Position numbers and translations under genes: made by a program. From a virus, in IMG/VR virus record IMGVR_UViG_3300002514_000228, positions 1 through 25,141 of that record: a stretch of DNA of 25,141 nucleotides; one strand, 5' to 3'. The notes below the pieces were generated by a model. That model made no database searches and was not told where the DNA came from. It saw only the letters and a list, made by a program, of their open reading frames with translations. Shown here piece by piece: positions 15,201 to 24,500 of this stretch (positions are counted from its first letter, which is position 1; each line of letters begins with the position of its first letter).

Positions 15201-17866
15201 ACACAGCAGGCGACTTTACTCAGCTAAGAATGAATTTTTCTGATAAGCCTCAATATTCTTGTCCACCTGCCAGTATACAACTGGAGTTTGGCCAACCCGG
15301 AAATCTTAAAAAACAGGTGAAAGCTATAGAAGTCGACCAATGGGAAAAAATAAGTGCCAATTTTATCCCTGAAGGCGGCATTGGATTAGACCTATATGAC
15401 CTACAAATTTTAGATAAAATAACAGCAGGGCTCCCCTTTTATGCATCTATCTTAGAGCAAGTAATTCAGGAGCATGCCGAATATATTACTACTCAAGATC
15501 TGTTTAAAAAGACCAACTTTGATAAACTTGAATTAAATAAAAGAAACCCTATATGTCCCTCTCTTCTGGACTATAAACAAGCTATTATTGATTTAGAAAA
15601 AAATGCAAAAGAGCTAGAGTGTAAAATTGATTTTGCGGCCACTCCTTCTGCCAGTGATGTGGCGCAGTTAAATTCTTTTATTGAGATTGCTGTAAAGGTC
15701 GTTGTCATACGCGAGTTTTTGAAAAGCTTGTTGGTGTTCTCCTCTTTTGGAATCAAGTCACTTCTTCCAACAGCGGAAGGCTCCTCTTTTTACTATGGAT
15801 ATGTGGAGAACCAAGTGGCAGAGAGTCTAGGACAAGAATGGAAGGAACTGATTAAACAATACTCTCAACAGGCCTATGGTGCAGCATCTGTTGATGAGAC
15901 TATAGCTATAATGGTAGGAAAACATTTCAAGACCGTCCAGGCCATAATAACAGAAAAACTAAACGCCATCGGATTGAATACTGGCAATACTCTAGAAAAA
16001 GAATATAATTTAGATGCCCCTCCAACGGATCAGGATATTAAACAACAAATCTTAAATAATATCATTTTAGATAAAGTGCTTGATCCTCCGGAGATACTAG
16101 CTATTGATTTTAAAAACAAAAAAGGAGTAATACCAAAGAAATATTATTCCAACCACGAGCGATTAAAAAACGGTGGCTTCTTCATTGAGCAAGGATTTGA
16201 TGTGAGACACAAATATGCTGAAGATGTTGGCGTCATAACCAAAGAGGAGATGAAAGCTCTTCTGAAAGCAGGCGATAGTGATTTTATCGATAAAGTAAAA
16301 GCTAATAAAGAAAAACTACAATTACTTTTTGGATACGCATACGGCTATGAGGCCGAATCTGGCTTTCCATATGGAATCGGCGCTTTTAAAAACACACTTA
16401 AAGCACAAAGCGATTCGATGCGATATCATGTTGAAAATAATATTGCGAATAACATAGCTATAGACAAACAATTATTAGAATGGGAAGGTCGCCTTTCAAA
16501 AGCTAAATATTGGTCATACGGAGCGATGTTAAAATATTGGGGAGAGATTGACAAGCCAGCAGTTCAAAACAAATTTACCCCGAATAAGGTTGATCTAAAC
16601 AACTCGGGTTTCTTCAAGAAGATGAATCAGTATATCACGTTGAATATTTTGATCCCTGTCTCAACAGATAATCATATGGTTGAAAACCGCGAAAATCTTA
16701 AAGATGCCACGCAAACTGAAGCATTTAACACCGGATTTCTCGAGGGTGTCTTCGATAGGAAATATTTCCTTCAAGAGGCCGGAGAGAATGATTCGGGTCA
16801 AAAATGGTTCAAACTTCCTTTAGTAGAGATCCCCCTGAACAAGAATGCTTCTAATAAAACTGTCTTGGAGCTTTTCGATGATAATTTCACCCCGACGCCT
16901 CCGTACACCCCTACTTCATTTTATGATGAATATAAAAATATGGAAAATCTGTTTAGACTTTACCGCTCTTCGTTGATCGGCGGCGACGACGAAGAGGGCT
17001 CCTTTCAACAAGGCGCCCTCCAGCAGTCCCAACAGTTTACAGAGACCGCCGCCGCAGAGGGTGGTCTAGACGAAAATGCCTTTGCCAACAATAATGTTAT
17101 AGCCGAGATCGGGTCGTACACTGACGAAGAGGGCAAACTCACACCTTCGGAAATGTACTCCAGGCTCCAAAAGACCTTTCGTATGGCTGAAAATGCCCCA
17201 TTCCCCCCTTTGAAAACAAAACCAGACTGGTGGCCTGAAACAATTGGCAACAATCAAACCAATCTTTTTGAAAACAAGTATGAGGCGACAGTCCAGGCGT
17301 TTTTGGATTTCAAAAGTGCTTATGAATCTTATACCTCGTTTGTAAAAAGCAGAATATGTTGGAGCACTCAATTTGCTGACTTTGCTGAAAATATACAGTA
17401 TAAAGAATTGCTTTCCTTCTTGGCGATTATGACTGCAGAACAAATTGAAACAGAATATCCGGAATTAAAGCCGATGTTTAACAAAACTTTGCTCACCATA
17501 GCCAAAGCAATTCAACCTTTAATCACTGCCGCCAATCGTCACGAAGATCCTGAGTTTTATCAAAAAATGCCTAAAATCGCGGATTTAGAGGTGTCTGCTA
17601 GTGGTCCTAATTGGTATATGATTATATTAGAAGTAATGATGAAGATGCTAGCGAATCAAACTGACCCCACTTGGAGGACACCATGGTTCTGGCCCGGACC
17701 ATTAAATTCTGTAGGAATCGTTGCAAAGATATTGGACGCTATACCTGACGAGAATAGCATTGTTAGTATAAACAACAGCAGCGAGGCTTATGATGAGATT
17801 GAAAAAGAAAGAAAAGAAAATCTTGAAAAAAGTCTAATATGTTCACAAGATAGTAATTCAGAATAA
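12275..17866 (+). CDS. Giant structural protein of unknown function (1863 residues)
   Basis: This is the largest complete gene in the window and I do not recognise its family. Position between the spike-like gene and gp25 implies a baseplate or tail component. Visible landmarks are an acidic low-complexity stretch (about 60-85 and 158-172), a helical Lys-rich region (380-520), and one strongly hydrophobic segment (523-542, VLCLAIFAAIPAAIALLSKL). Cysteine-containing motifs include two FCGP repeats (C789, C846), and there is a Gln/Glu/Gly-rich linker (about 1563-1607) before a C-terminal aromatic-rich domain ending in an acidic tail. It lacks the long heptad coiled coil expected of a tape-measure protein. 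The start has only a weak purine-rich site (GAGTCGAGAC). A membrane-active or ejected virion protein is one possibility raised by the hydrophobic segment, but this is speculation. Confidence 0.8.
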   Translation: MNRWYIYKDIEPITKGQVKTINESSIEKIMVDSEETVYYQIINSTAATGLPKNFFPTAPDAETETDKPSGNTEDPEIEKYILERKKAALGALLTHGGQNIQEEETKKLIEKFAPTHVYVTGGFYIPPGPADLIKFQLIIRSDTELYNAIRQLLGEEVEPAKPEEDEAVTVTGKIKFRADKFLKDIVYVSEIFKTSFNSMNATDLETPYDYNYELSGQNLSIIKLLVEGELLTTKKIVKYFRKGKWLPRKKINLSRYDIRFAWIGTLAADQPTDDMGALVMKLDESVPITIHQKNKKKVLASLSSKNFNEKFDSETLGVLINLEGAAQSLRENEAPVGVDLEEFTNQYIIPNPSKEQKPVEVKKVFNKGAIKYKSKEELETERLTDRVRNKIFKKVKNEFLQVGDQAFLEILKNRTNIKSIEDIYNQVLKTIPVDALLDAAAECLLKSLPITDLKKKVCDIVLGDLQPKDLNKILKYMGTNTTKETKKVKQQLIQITKKNTGNFKGVRSEIIQYIKKDVTARDVLCLAIFAAIPAAIALLSKLSPGAAKKYLKEQFEKQRKIAEIDLNDYFTPPVSPPAALPSNPAKLLLEKFEMGLDAYNITSLTGDWASSLKVDVTGLVENLVVDMVKILLEQVSYMCDGSSASDFAGFSQGYGSDGIPPYVDPVFPFVPYMFNDLIDDPMTYGVLGDALPMVTQDEITDFLDALSEFLTISEICTLINGGPNANLIIENIYAGMFKLERFKNIASALKNRSKFVKFIELISKNVDKGVCVRKLDQLTKTKKILAEFCGPSSNGALVEDLKRKASDAVIENFLNQENEMANRVLNAIMNLSDFQRIADKAPPIFCGPATPGEEDDKEPILKAQQHPSQKHTNRVFMDRILKTIDNTFEQDLMSYKPILAYGGNDDKMKKAVVNASKYQAKIYGLDGFDDINEAEMNQLVAENSIIAAKVYNTFIDKSLIHISSKTNDSYLKINRHTAGDFTQLRMNFSDKPQYSCPPASIQLEFGQPGNLKKQVKAIEVDQWEKISANFIPEGGIGLDLYDLQILDKITAGLPFYASILEQVIQEHAEYITTQDLFKKTNFDKLELNKRNPICPSLLDYKQAIIDLEKNAKELECKIDFAATPSASDVAQLNSFIEIAVKVVVIREFLKSLLVFSSFGIKSLLPTAEGSSFYYGYVENQVAESLGQEWKELIKQYSQQAYGAASVDETIAIMVGKHFKTVQAIITEKLNAIGLNTGNTLEKEYNLDAPPTDQDIKQQILNNIILDKVLDPPEILAIDFKNKKGVIPKKYYSNHERLKNGGFFIEQGFDVRHKYAEDVGVITKEEMKALLKAGDSDFIDKVKANKEKLQLLFGYAYGYEAESGFPYGIGAFKNTLKAQSDSMRYHVENNIANNIAIDKQLLEWEGRLSKAKYWSYGAMLKYWGEIDKPAVQNKFTPNKVDLNNSGFFKKMNQYITLNILIPVSTDNHMVENRENLKDATQTEAFNTGFLEGVFDRKYFLQEAGENDSGQKWFKLPLVEIPLNKNASNKTVLELFDDNFTPTPPYTPTSFYDEYKNMENLFRLYRSSLIGGDDEEGSFQQGALQQSQQFTETAAAEGGLDENAFANNNVIAEIGSYTDEEGKLTPSEMYSRLQKTFRMAENAPFPPLKTKPDWWPETIGNNQTNLFENKYEATVQAFLDFKSAYESYTSFVKSRICWSTQFADFAENIQYKELLSFLAIMTAEQIETEYPELKPMFNKTLLTIAKAIQPLITAANRHEDPEFYQKMPKIADLEVSASGPNWYMIILEVMMKMLANQTDPTWRTPWFWPGPLNSVGIVAKILDAIPDENSIVSINNSSEAYDEIEKERKENLEKSLICSQDSNSE

Positions 17867-17871
17867 AACTA

Positions 17872-17892
17872 CTTATAAAAAGGGATTATAAT
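17872..17892 (+). promoter_or_regulatory. Gene-25 leader: ribosome site and possible T4-type late promoter
   Basis: The 26-base gap before gp25 is the longest inside the window. AAAAAGGGA (17877-17885) gives a good ribosome site eight bases before ATG. The overlapping TATAAAAA (17874-17881) differs from the T4 late promoter TATAAATA by one base. A late start there would leave almost no leader, so the promoter reading is weak. Confidence 0.3.
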
Positions 17893-18300
17893 ATGGGCTA
17901 CGGGATAGACGCAAAATTACCACTGGGAAGAAACGTTGCTTCTGGTTTTTATGGTTTAACCAAAACCATAAAAGAGAACACAAAGCAAAAGGTTAAAATG
18001 CTTATGCTAACAGCTCCGGGTGAAAGAATGATGCTACCAGAGTATGGGGTTGGGCTGAGAAATTATTTATTTGAAAACACTCCAGAAATGGATATAATCA
18101 ATGCAATTAATGAACAAATAGAAGCATTTTTGCCTGAAGTCAAAGTAGTGTCGCTAAACGTTGACAAAGGTACAAATAGGCAAGCAACACACGCAGGTCA
18201 TAAAAATAGTTTATTTATAGAATTAACCTATTTGATTAAGTCCATTAATCTAAAAGACACTTTACAGTTAATAGAAAACGCTGAAGGATTAGGTATGTAA
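17893..18300 (+). CDS. gp25: Baseplate wedge protein, GPW/gp25 family
   Basis: At 135 residues it is close to T4 gp25 (132). The family core is clear: the segment 36-61 holds a hydrophobic strand followed by APGERMMLPEYGVGLRNYLF (41-60), where the GER and PEYG residues form the conserved turn. The helix MDIINAINEQIEAFLPEVKV (66-85) follows, and then the final beta strands. In T4-like particles gp25 sits at the inner baseplate, clasping gp6/gp53 and nucleating sheath assembly; the same fold is found in contractile injection systems. It is followed three bases later by the gp6-like gene, the usual partner order in marine T4-like phages. Start is supported by the AAGGG site. Confidence 0.93.
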   Translation: MGYGIDAKLPLGRNVASGFYGLTKTIKENTKQKVKMLMLTAPGERMMLPEYGVGLRNYLFENTPEMDIINAINEQIEAFLPEVKVVSLNVDKGTNRQATHAGHKNSLFIELTYLIKSINLKDTLQLIENAEGLGM

Positions 18301-18303
18301 AAA

Positions 18304-20100
18304 ATGGCAGATATTAAAAAACCAGCAATAAATTATACTAGCAGACAGTTTTCAACCATCAAGGCAGATTTAGTAAACTATGCTAAAAAATATTATCCAA
18401 ATGAATTTAAAGATTTTTCCGCCAACTCGTTTGGCTCCCTGATGTTGGACACGGTTGCTTATATTGGGGATATTTTATCGTTTTATTTGGATTATCAAGT
18501 AAACGAGTCATTTCTCTCCACCGCAATAGAATACGACAATGTATTAAAATTGGCACAAAATTTTGGCTATAAGCCATCATTATCGCCATCATCATATGGA
18601 ATGTTAACCTTTTTCATCTTGATTCCAGCATCTAACGGTGCGCCAAATTTTGATTATGCTCCGCTGCTTAAGCGAGGAACAAAAGTTTCCACAGGTCAGG
18701 GAAATATGTTTAGTTTAATAGAAGATGTCAATTTTAAAGATACTGCTAAAAATGAAGTGGTAGTTGGTAACGTTGACCCCGACACGGGAACTCCTGTTTC
18801 ATATGCTATTCGAGCCAAAGCTCAAGCAGTCTCGGGAGAATTAGCCATACAAAATAGCGCAGTCGGAGATTATCAAAGGTTCCTTAGAATTCCAGTGCAG
18901 GGAAATAATATTACTGAAATTGTCTCTGTCGAAGATAGCCTAGGCAATCAATATTACCAAGTAGATTATTTGACTCAAAATACAGTTTACATTCCTTTAA
19001 CAAATAGAGGGGCTGACAACACCACTACCCCAAATATACTTAAGCCTATGTCGGTCCCTCGTCGCTTTACTGTCGTGCAGGAAAAGAATCAAGTCCTACT
19101 ACAGTTTGGAGCCGGTACTAACGAGAATGTTGAAGAAATTTTGGACCCCTCAAGTGTCTTACTTAAACAACATGGCAAAAAATACATTACAGACGACTCC
19201 TTCGACCCGGCAAAATTGATTCAAACGGATCGCTTAGGCATTACCCCTAAAAATACAGTTTTAACAATTGTCTATCGTGTCAACGCCACCGACGATACTA
19301 ACGCATCGGTTAACACAATCACCAACATTGTTGATCCTGTTTTCGACTTTGTTTCAGAAACCACACTTAACACGTCGCTGTTGAATGGTGTACGCAGAAG
19401 TTTAGAAGTTATAAACGAGGAAGCTTTCGTTGGCGATATTCCCTTTCCAAATTCGGACGAGATTAAGCAACGAGCTTATGGTGCCTATGCAATGCAGAAT
19501 CGCGCCGTTACAAAAGAAGATTTTATGACTATTGCCTATAGTATGCCTGCATCGTTTGGGACAATCAAAAAAGTAAATGTTGTACAGGATTCTGACACCT
19601 TTAAACAAAGAAATATTAATTTATATGTTTTGTCTGAAGATTCTCTGGCAAATTTGTTACCTGCGAACGATACAATAAAAAATAATTTAAAAACCTATAT
19701 CTCTAGATATAAAATGATTAATGATTCTATCGATATTTTAGATGCGAACATTATAAACTTAGGGGTATCATTTAAAATAGCCGCCTTTGAAAATACTAAT
19801 AAATTTTCAGCTTTACAAGCAGCAAAGGACGCAATACAAAACTTTTTCGCTGCACGTAAATCGTATGAAATAGGAGAAGCCTTTAGTATTACTGACATTT
19901 TTAATGTTTTGAAAAACACACCTTCAGTCCTAGATGTACTAGAGGTAGATGTATTTGTAAAATCAGGCACCAATTATGCTGATTCGAATTTCAATGTCGC
20001 AGAGAATAAATCTCCGGAGGCAAGAAAAATATTCTGTCCTCAAGACGGATGCTTCGAAGTCAAGTTTCCTAACACAGATATTTTAGGAGCCGTAATTTAA
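18304..20100 (+). CDS. gp6: Baseplate wedge protein, T4 gp6-like
   Basis: The 598-residue protein resembles T4 gp6 (660), the dimeric wedge subunit that forms the continuous inner ring of the baseplate. The N-terminal helical region with YTSRQFSTIKADLVNYAKKY (11-30), then LMLDTVAYIGDILSFYLDYQ (46-65) and NESFLSTAIEYDNVLKLAQN (67-86), is the conserved start of this family. The central Baseplate_J-like part includes AYAMQNRAVTKEDFMTIAYS (about 395-414). The C-terminal part (DIFNVLKNTPSVLDVLEVDV, about 535-555) matches the ring-contact domain layout. It lies between gp25 and a further structural gene; its stop overlaps the next start by one base, and AGGAG near its end serves that gene. The start (18304) has a poor ribosome site and may depend on coupling to gp25. 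Confidence 0.88.
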   Translation: MADIKKPAINYTSRQFSTIKADLVNYAKKYYPNEFKDFSANSFGSLMLDTVAYIGDILSFYLDYQVNESFLSTAIEYDNVLKLAQNFGYKPSLSPSSYGMLTFFILIPASNGAPNFDYAPLLKRGTKVSTGQGNMFSLIEDVNFKDTAKNEVVVGNVDPDTGTPVSYAIRAKAQAVSGELAIQNSAVGDYQRFLRIPVQGNNITEIVSVEDSLGNQYYQVDYLTQNTVYIPLTNRGADNTTTPNILKPMSVPRRFTVVQEKNQVLLQFGAGTNENVEEILDPSSVLLKQHGKKYITDDSFDPAKLIQTDRLGITPKNTVLTIVYRVNATDDTNASVNTITNIVDPVFDFVSETTLNTSLLNGVRRSLEVINEEAFVGDIPFPNSDEIKQRAYGAYAMQNRAVTKEDFMTIAYSMPASFGTIKKVNVVQDSDTFKQRNINLYVLSEDSLANLLPANDTIKNNLKTYISRYKMINDSIDILDANIINLGVSFKIAAFENTNKFSALQAAKDAIQNFFAARKSYEIGEAFSITDIFNVLKNTPSVLDVLEVDVFVKSGTNYADSNFNVAENKSPEARKIFCPQDGCFEVKFPNTDILGAVI

Positions 20101-21581
20101 TGGGAATTAAAAGATATTACGCCACAAAAGATAATACTATAACAAACGCCTATAAAGCAAATTTGACTACACGCGGTGTGAGCGGAAATATGGGCCAGTC
20201 TGATATTGTAGAGATATTTCATATATATGGTCAAGTCAGTAGTTCATCCGGTTTAAGCTCTGAGCTATCCCGTGTTTTGATTCAATTTGACATGAATCAA
20301 ATAACGACAGACAGAACAGATGGCGTCATTCCTGCTTCCGGCAGCGTAAGCTTCTTTTTACGTTTATACGACGCTGCCCACACACAAACAACACCGAAGG
20401 ATTATAAATTAATAGCAACTGCTATATCGCAATCTTGGGACGAAGGTCTTGGCTTAGACATGGAAAATTACACTGACGTCGACGCCTCCAACTGGCTAAC
20501 TGCTAGCAATGATAGCACTACGGTAAAGTGGACCGCAGAAGGCGGAGATTATATTACCGGCTCAAATGCAAATCGCACCAAGTACACGTTTTCTCAATCC
20601 TTTGTTAATGGTTTCGAGAACTTAGACGTCGATGTAAGTCATTTGGTTGAAAGTTGGATCGATGGAACACTGACCAACTATGGGTTTGGAGTTCATCTAT
20701 CAAGCTCTTATGAGACAGCAGAAGAATCTTATTACACTAAGATGTTCTTCGCGCGCGACTCACAATATTTTCATAGAAGGCCGGTCCTCGAGGCTCGATA
20801 CGATAAAAGCAAAAAAGATAATAGAAGTAGCTTCTATTTAAGTTCCTCCCTTGTTCCAGCTTCTGACAACTTAATGAAGCTTTATTTGTATAACATTGTC
20901 AGAGGAGAGTTAACAGATATACCGGCAGTAGGTACCGGCCAGATGCGGGTGAGTATTTATAGCGGAAGTCAAGCGGGCGCACCAGCCGGAAGTCAATTGA
21001 TGTTACCGATTGGCGGAGGCACTGCCGCCGAGGCTGATATTAACACCACAGCATCACACGTTGAAACAGGCATATACTCGTGTTCGTTTGCATATGCCTC
21101 TTCGAGTATCACAAAAATATTTGACATTTGGCACTCTGGCGCTATACAATATCATACTGGCGCAGTGGTTTCGGTGAAGACATTTGACAGCGAAGACTAT
21201 AATTTTGACCAAGTATATGTTACGAAGATTGCTAATTTGCGATCAACTTATTCTAAAAAGGAAACAGCCCGATTTAGAACTTTTATACGCCCGAAGAATT
21301 GGTGTCCCAATGTGTACACTGTTATTTCTCAAACAACACCGACGTCTATTATTGAAAATGCCTATTATAGAGTGGAAAGAGTATCCGATAGTTTTAAAGT
21401 TATTAATTTTGGAACAGGTTCGTTGAATCAAACTCGAATGTCATATGATGTTAGTGGAAGTTATTTTGACTTAGATATGAGCCTGTTCGATAATGATGAA
21501 GTGTACGAGATGAGTTTTGCATATGTTATTAATGGTAATTATGTAGAACAACCAGAAAAATTTAGATTTAGAGTTGAGTAA
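20100..21581 (+). CDS. Baseplate-associated structural protein with a DNRLRE-like N-terminal domain
   Basis: The first 235 of 493 residues match the pattern of DNRLRE/disaggregatase-type beta-sandwich domains: DNTITNAYK near the start, a shared strand LSRVLIQFDMNQI (56-68), SVSFFLRLYDAA, and the diagnostic LDVDVSHLVESWIDG...NYGFGVHLSSS (about 176-205). In secreted bacterial proteins such domains bind carbohydrate or act as structural spacers. Residues 240-493 are further beta-rich and not recognised. The place between gp6 and the LamG-containing giant gene suggests a wedge- or fibre-connecting role. AGGAG at 20084-20088 and a one-base TAATG overlap fix the start. Carbohydrate binding in the virion is inference from the domain type only. 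Confidence 0.65.
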   Translation: MGIKRYYATKDNTITNAYKANLTTRGVSGNMGQSDIVEIFHIYGQVSSSSGLSSELSRVLIQFDMNQITTDRTDGVIPASGSVSFFLRLYDAAHTQTTPKDYKLIATAISQSWDEGLGLDMENYTDVDASNWLTASNDSTTVKWTAEGGDYITGSNANRTKYTFSQSFVNGFENLDVDVSHLVESWIDGTLTNYGFGVHLSSSYETAEESYYTKMFFARDSQYFHRRPVLEARYDKSKKDNRSSFYLSSSLVPASDNLMKLYLYNIVRGELTDIPAVGTGQMRVSIYSGSQAGAPAGSQLMLPIGGGTAAEADINTTASHVETGIYSCSFAYASSSITKIFDIWHSGAIQYHTGAVVSVKTFDSEDYNFDQVYVTKIANLRSTYSKKETARFRTFIRPKNWCPNVYTVISQTTPTSIIENAYYRVERVSDSFKVINFGTGSLNQTRMSYDVSGSYFDLDMSLFDNDEVYEMSFAYVINGNYVEQPEKFRFRVE

Positions 21582-21583
21582 AA

Positions 21584-24500
21584 ATGTCTTTAAAAGATTT
21601 ATTTAAAGGAAATAAAAAACAGTTTCTCGCAGCTACATCCATCAATGAGCTAACGGGCACCATTGAGTCTGCCGAGTTTGTAGCCGCCTATGAAGCCAAG
21701 AAAAACCGCTTCATTCCATTTGTTGATTTTTCCAAAGAAAAGAATTTTTCTAGGTTTGGCTCGGCTGAAAAATATTATTACGATAGTATTAACAGCATCA
21801 CAAACACCTATCCCTATGATGGCTCAAGAAAAGAAAAAATTCTATGGGAGATGTCTTCTTCTTATTTAGATCTTTACCTTTTGGATAACGGATATCCCCG
21901 AACCACCGGTTATGCCAATTTTGTCGGAGCCCCCGGCACAACACTTAATTCCGGCTCTTGTTATCCACCGGCCGGTGACGACGAATATATTTTAATAAAA
22001 GGCGGCCCCCATAAAGGCAGCGGTGAAAAAATATACATCGATCAAGATACAGGCGAAGCGCGCTATCGTAAGGGCGCAAACATTTGGGATACGTCCGAAA
22101 GTAGAGAAAACAATCTTAAAATTAGCGGAATTGACGGAAATACTGTTGAATTTTGGCTAAAAAAGGAAGCTTGGAATGTCGATCAAGATTATTTTGAATT
22201 TATATGCGACGTCCATGTCACAGGCACCAGCGAAGATGACACCGATTATGGCCAACTTTCGGTTGCAATTGCCACCACAGGCACATACGGTAACAGCTCT
22301 AAACAAGCATTTTTAGTCAAAGTAGCTTCGGGCTCTTCGAGTATTATCAAATATATGGGCTCCTCAACAGTCACAACCGGCACTATTGCAGACGGCGCTT
22401 GGCACCACTATGCTATCCGAACTAAAAACACCGGAAGCAGCTTTGTGATTGATTTGTTTGTCGACGGAGAACACAATGACCAACTCATCACTGGCTCGAG
22501 TACAACCACAATAAACAATGTCAGCGGCGCAATAGTTGCAACGCTTGGCGCTCAAGCGGCGCCATTTACGGTCGGGGGCATTGATAGCGGTTCACGAGGC
22601 TGGTCTAAGTTTTCCGGCTCAATGGATGAGTTTAGATATTGGAAAACGTGGAGAAACTCAGAGCAAATCCAAACGCGTTGGTTCGATCAAGTTGGTGGCG
22701 GAACAAACACAGATACCTCTAATACAAACCTAGGTGTCTATTTTAAGTTTAATGAAGGTATTACCCAAACAGCATCGATGGATTCAAACGTTCTTGATTA
22801 TTCTGGCCGTGTAAGTAATGGTAATTGGACAGGATATTCAACTAGTTCTCGAAACACTGGCTCCGCCATCGATGAATCTAACTTAACGAATTTTAGTGGA
22901 AGTGAATTTAAAGATCCTATTATTTACTCCCAGCACCCGTTAGTTAAATCTTATTTGAGTGAAAAAAGAAAAGAAGGTAAAGAATACGATTTTAGAAATC
23001 CCTCAAACATCTACTATTCAATGCCGAGTTGGATTATCGAAGAACACGATCCCGCCAATTTGGATAAGGACAATATCAACAATAACTCCTTGTTAAACTT
23101 AACACAGATTGTGAGTAGCTATTTTGATGAATTAGCGAATCAAATCAAAGTCTTACCACAATTAGCCCAACCAACTTATCCGAGCGGGTCAATAAGCGGT
23201 ACGCTTAAACCTATTCCTTTTATGGACCGCGCATTGGAGTCGAAAGGGTTTGCCACACCAGCTATCTTTTCTGGTCTTGATGCGCTAGAGATGTTCGAAA
23301 GCCGGGATAACAACACCCTCTATACACAGAACATTTATGACATTAAAAACACCATTTATAAGAATATTTATAACAACTTAACTTACATTAATAAATCAAA
23401 GGGTACTGAAAAATCATTTAGAAATCTCATTCGCTGTTTTGGCGTCGACGACGACATATATAAATTTAACGTATACAGCAACAACATAGAATACATTTAT
23501 AGAGACAATTATCGCTCTACTTCTGAATTACACAAGCTAATAAACTTTAATCATTCATCGAACGACGAGGCTACTGTATATCAGTATTCTTCAAGCTTAA
23601 ATCCAAATTCAACAACTTTTATCTCTGGCAGTGGGGATTTTGATACTTCAAAAGAGGGAGCGGGCTTATCGTTTACTGCTGAAGCGGCGATAGTTTTTCC
23701 TAAAAGGGTGTCGCAAGGAGATTTCTATACTCTTAAGCAGAATGCAACAGAATATCAAAACAATTATCCTTCAATTATAACTTCTAGTTTGTTTGGTATG
23801 CACACAGCTATTGATACTGATGAGCCGGAAACAACTTGGGCTACCAACGATTATGCTAACTTTATTGTTAGGGCGGTCAAAGCTTCAACAACCCCGGTTC
23901 ATTTAAGTGGTGCCTTCAGCACTCGAGCCAAGTTTGTACTCACTGGAACGACGGGTGGTTTTATACCCATACTTACATCTTCTGTTTTCGACGAGGTTTA
24001 TTTAAACAAAAATTGGAATCTTATGGTTTCGGTTTATCCAAAAGCTTATCCGAATGCCAATGAGGTTAGTGGGACATTGAGTGAAGGATACATTGTAGAG
24101 TTTGCAGGTGTGCAGAACACTTTAGATGTTACTAATTTTGAATTTTCTGTAACAGGCACAATGACAACAGCTCAAGCTCAAAAATTCTTAGCTTCGCCAA
24201 AACGAATGTTCATCGGAGCACATCGAACCAACTTCACTGGCTCGGTGATAAATAAAACCGATGTGAAGTTTAACAATTTAAGAGTCTGGCAAAACAAGTT
24301 ATCAACAGCAGACCTCAAGCTACATGCAGGAAATCCGAAGAATAGAGGATTAGTGAATTCTGCCCAGAATGCTTATTTATTCAATACTTCCATTAACAAG
24401 ACATTTGTTCCCAAGGCCGAAACTTTACTTTTAGATTGGAGTTTTAATCAGGTAACGGGTTCAGATTCTAGTGGCGAATTTCTTGTACAAGATCTAACTT

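Noticed and set aside
17005-17443. Two overlapping minus-strand frames of 82 and 125 codons
   Set aside because: They lie wholly inside the giant + strand gene, overlap each other in different frames, and have no ribosome site or protein-like features. Shadows of coding sequence.
12275-17866. Giant gene as a tape-measure protein
   Set aside because: No long heptad-repeat helix or repeated Trp/Phe spacing was visible, and the position before gp25 rather than among tube and tail-completion genes does not fit.
22364-22733. Short frames of 63 (minus) and 65 (plus) codons in the LamG region
   Set aside because: Both lie inside the uninterrupted 1186-codon frame that covers 21584 to the right edge.
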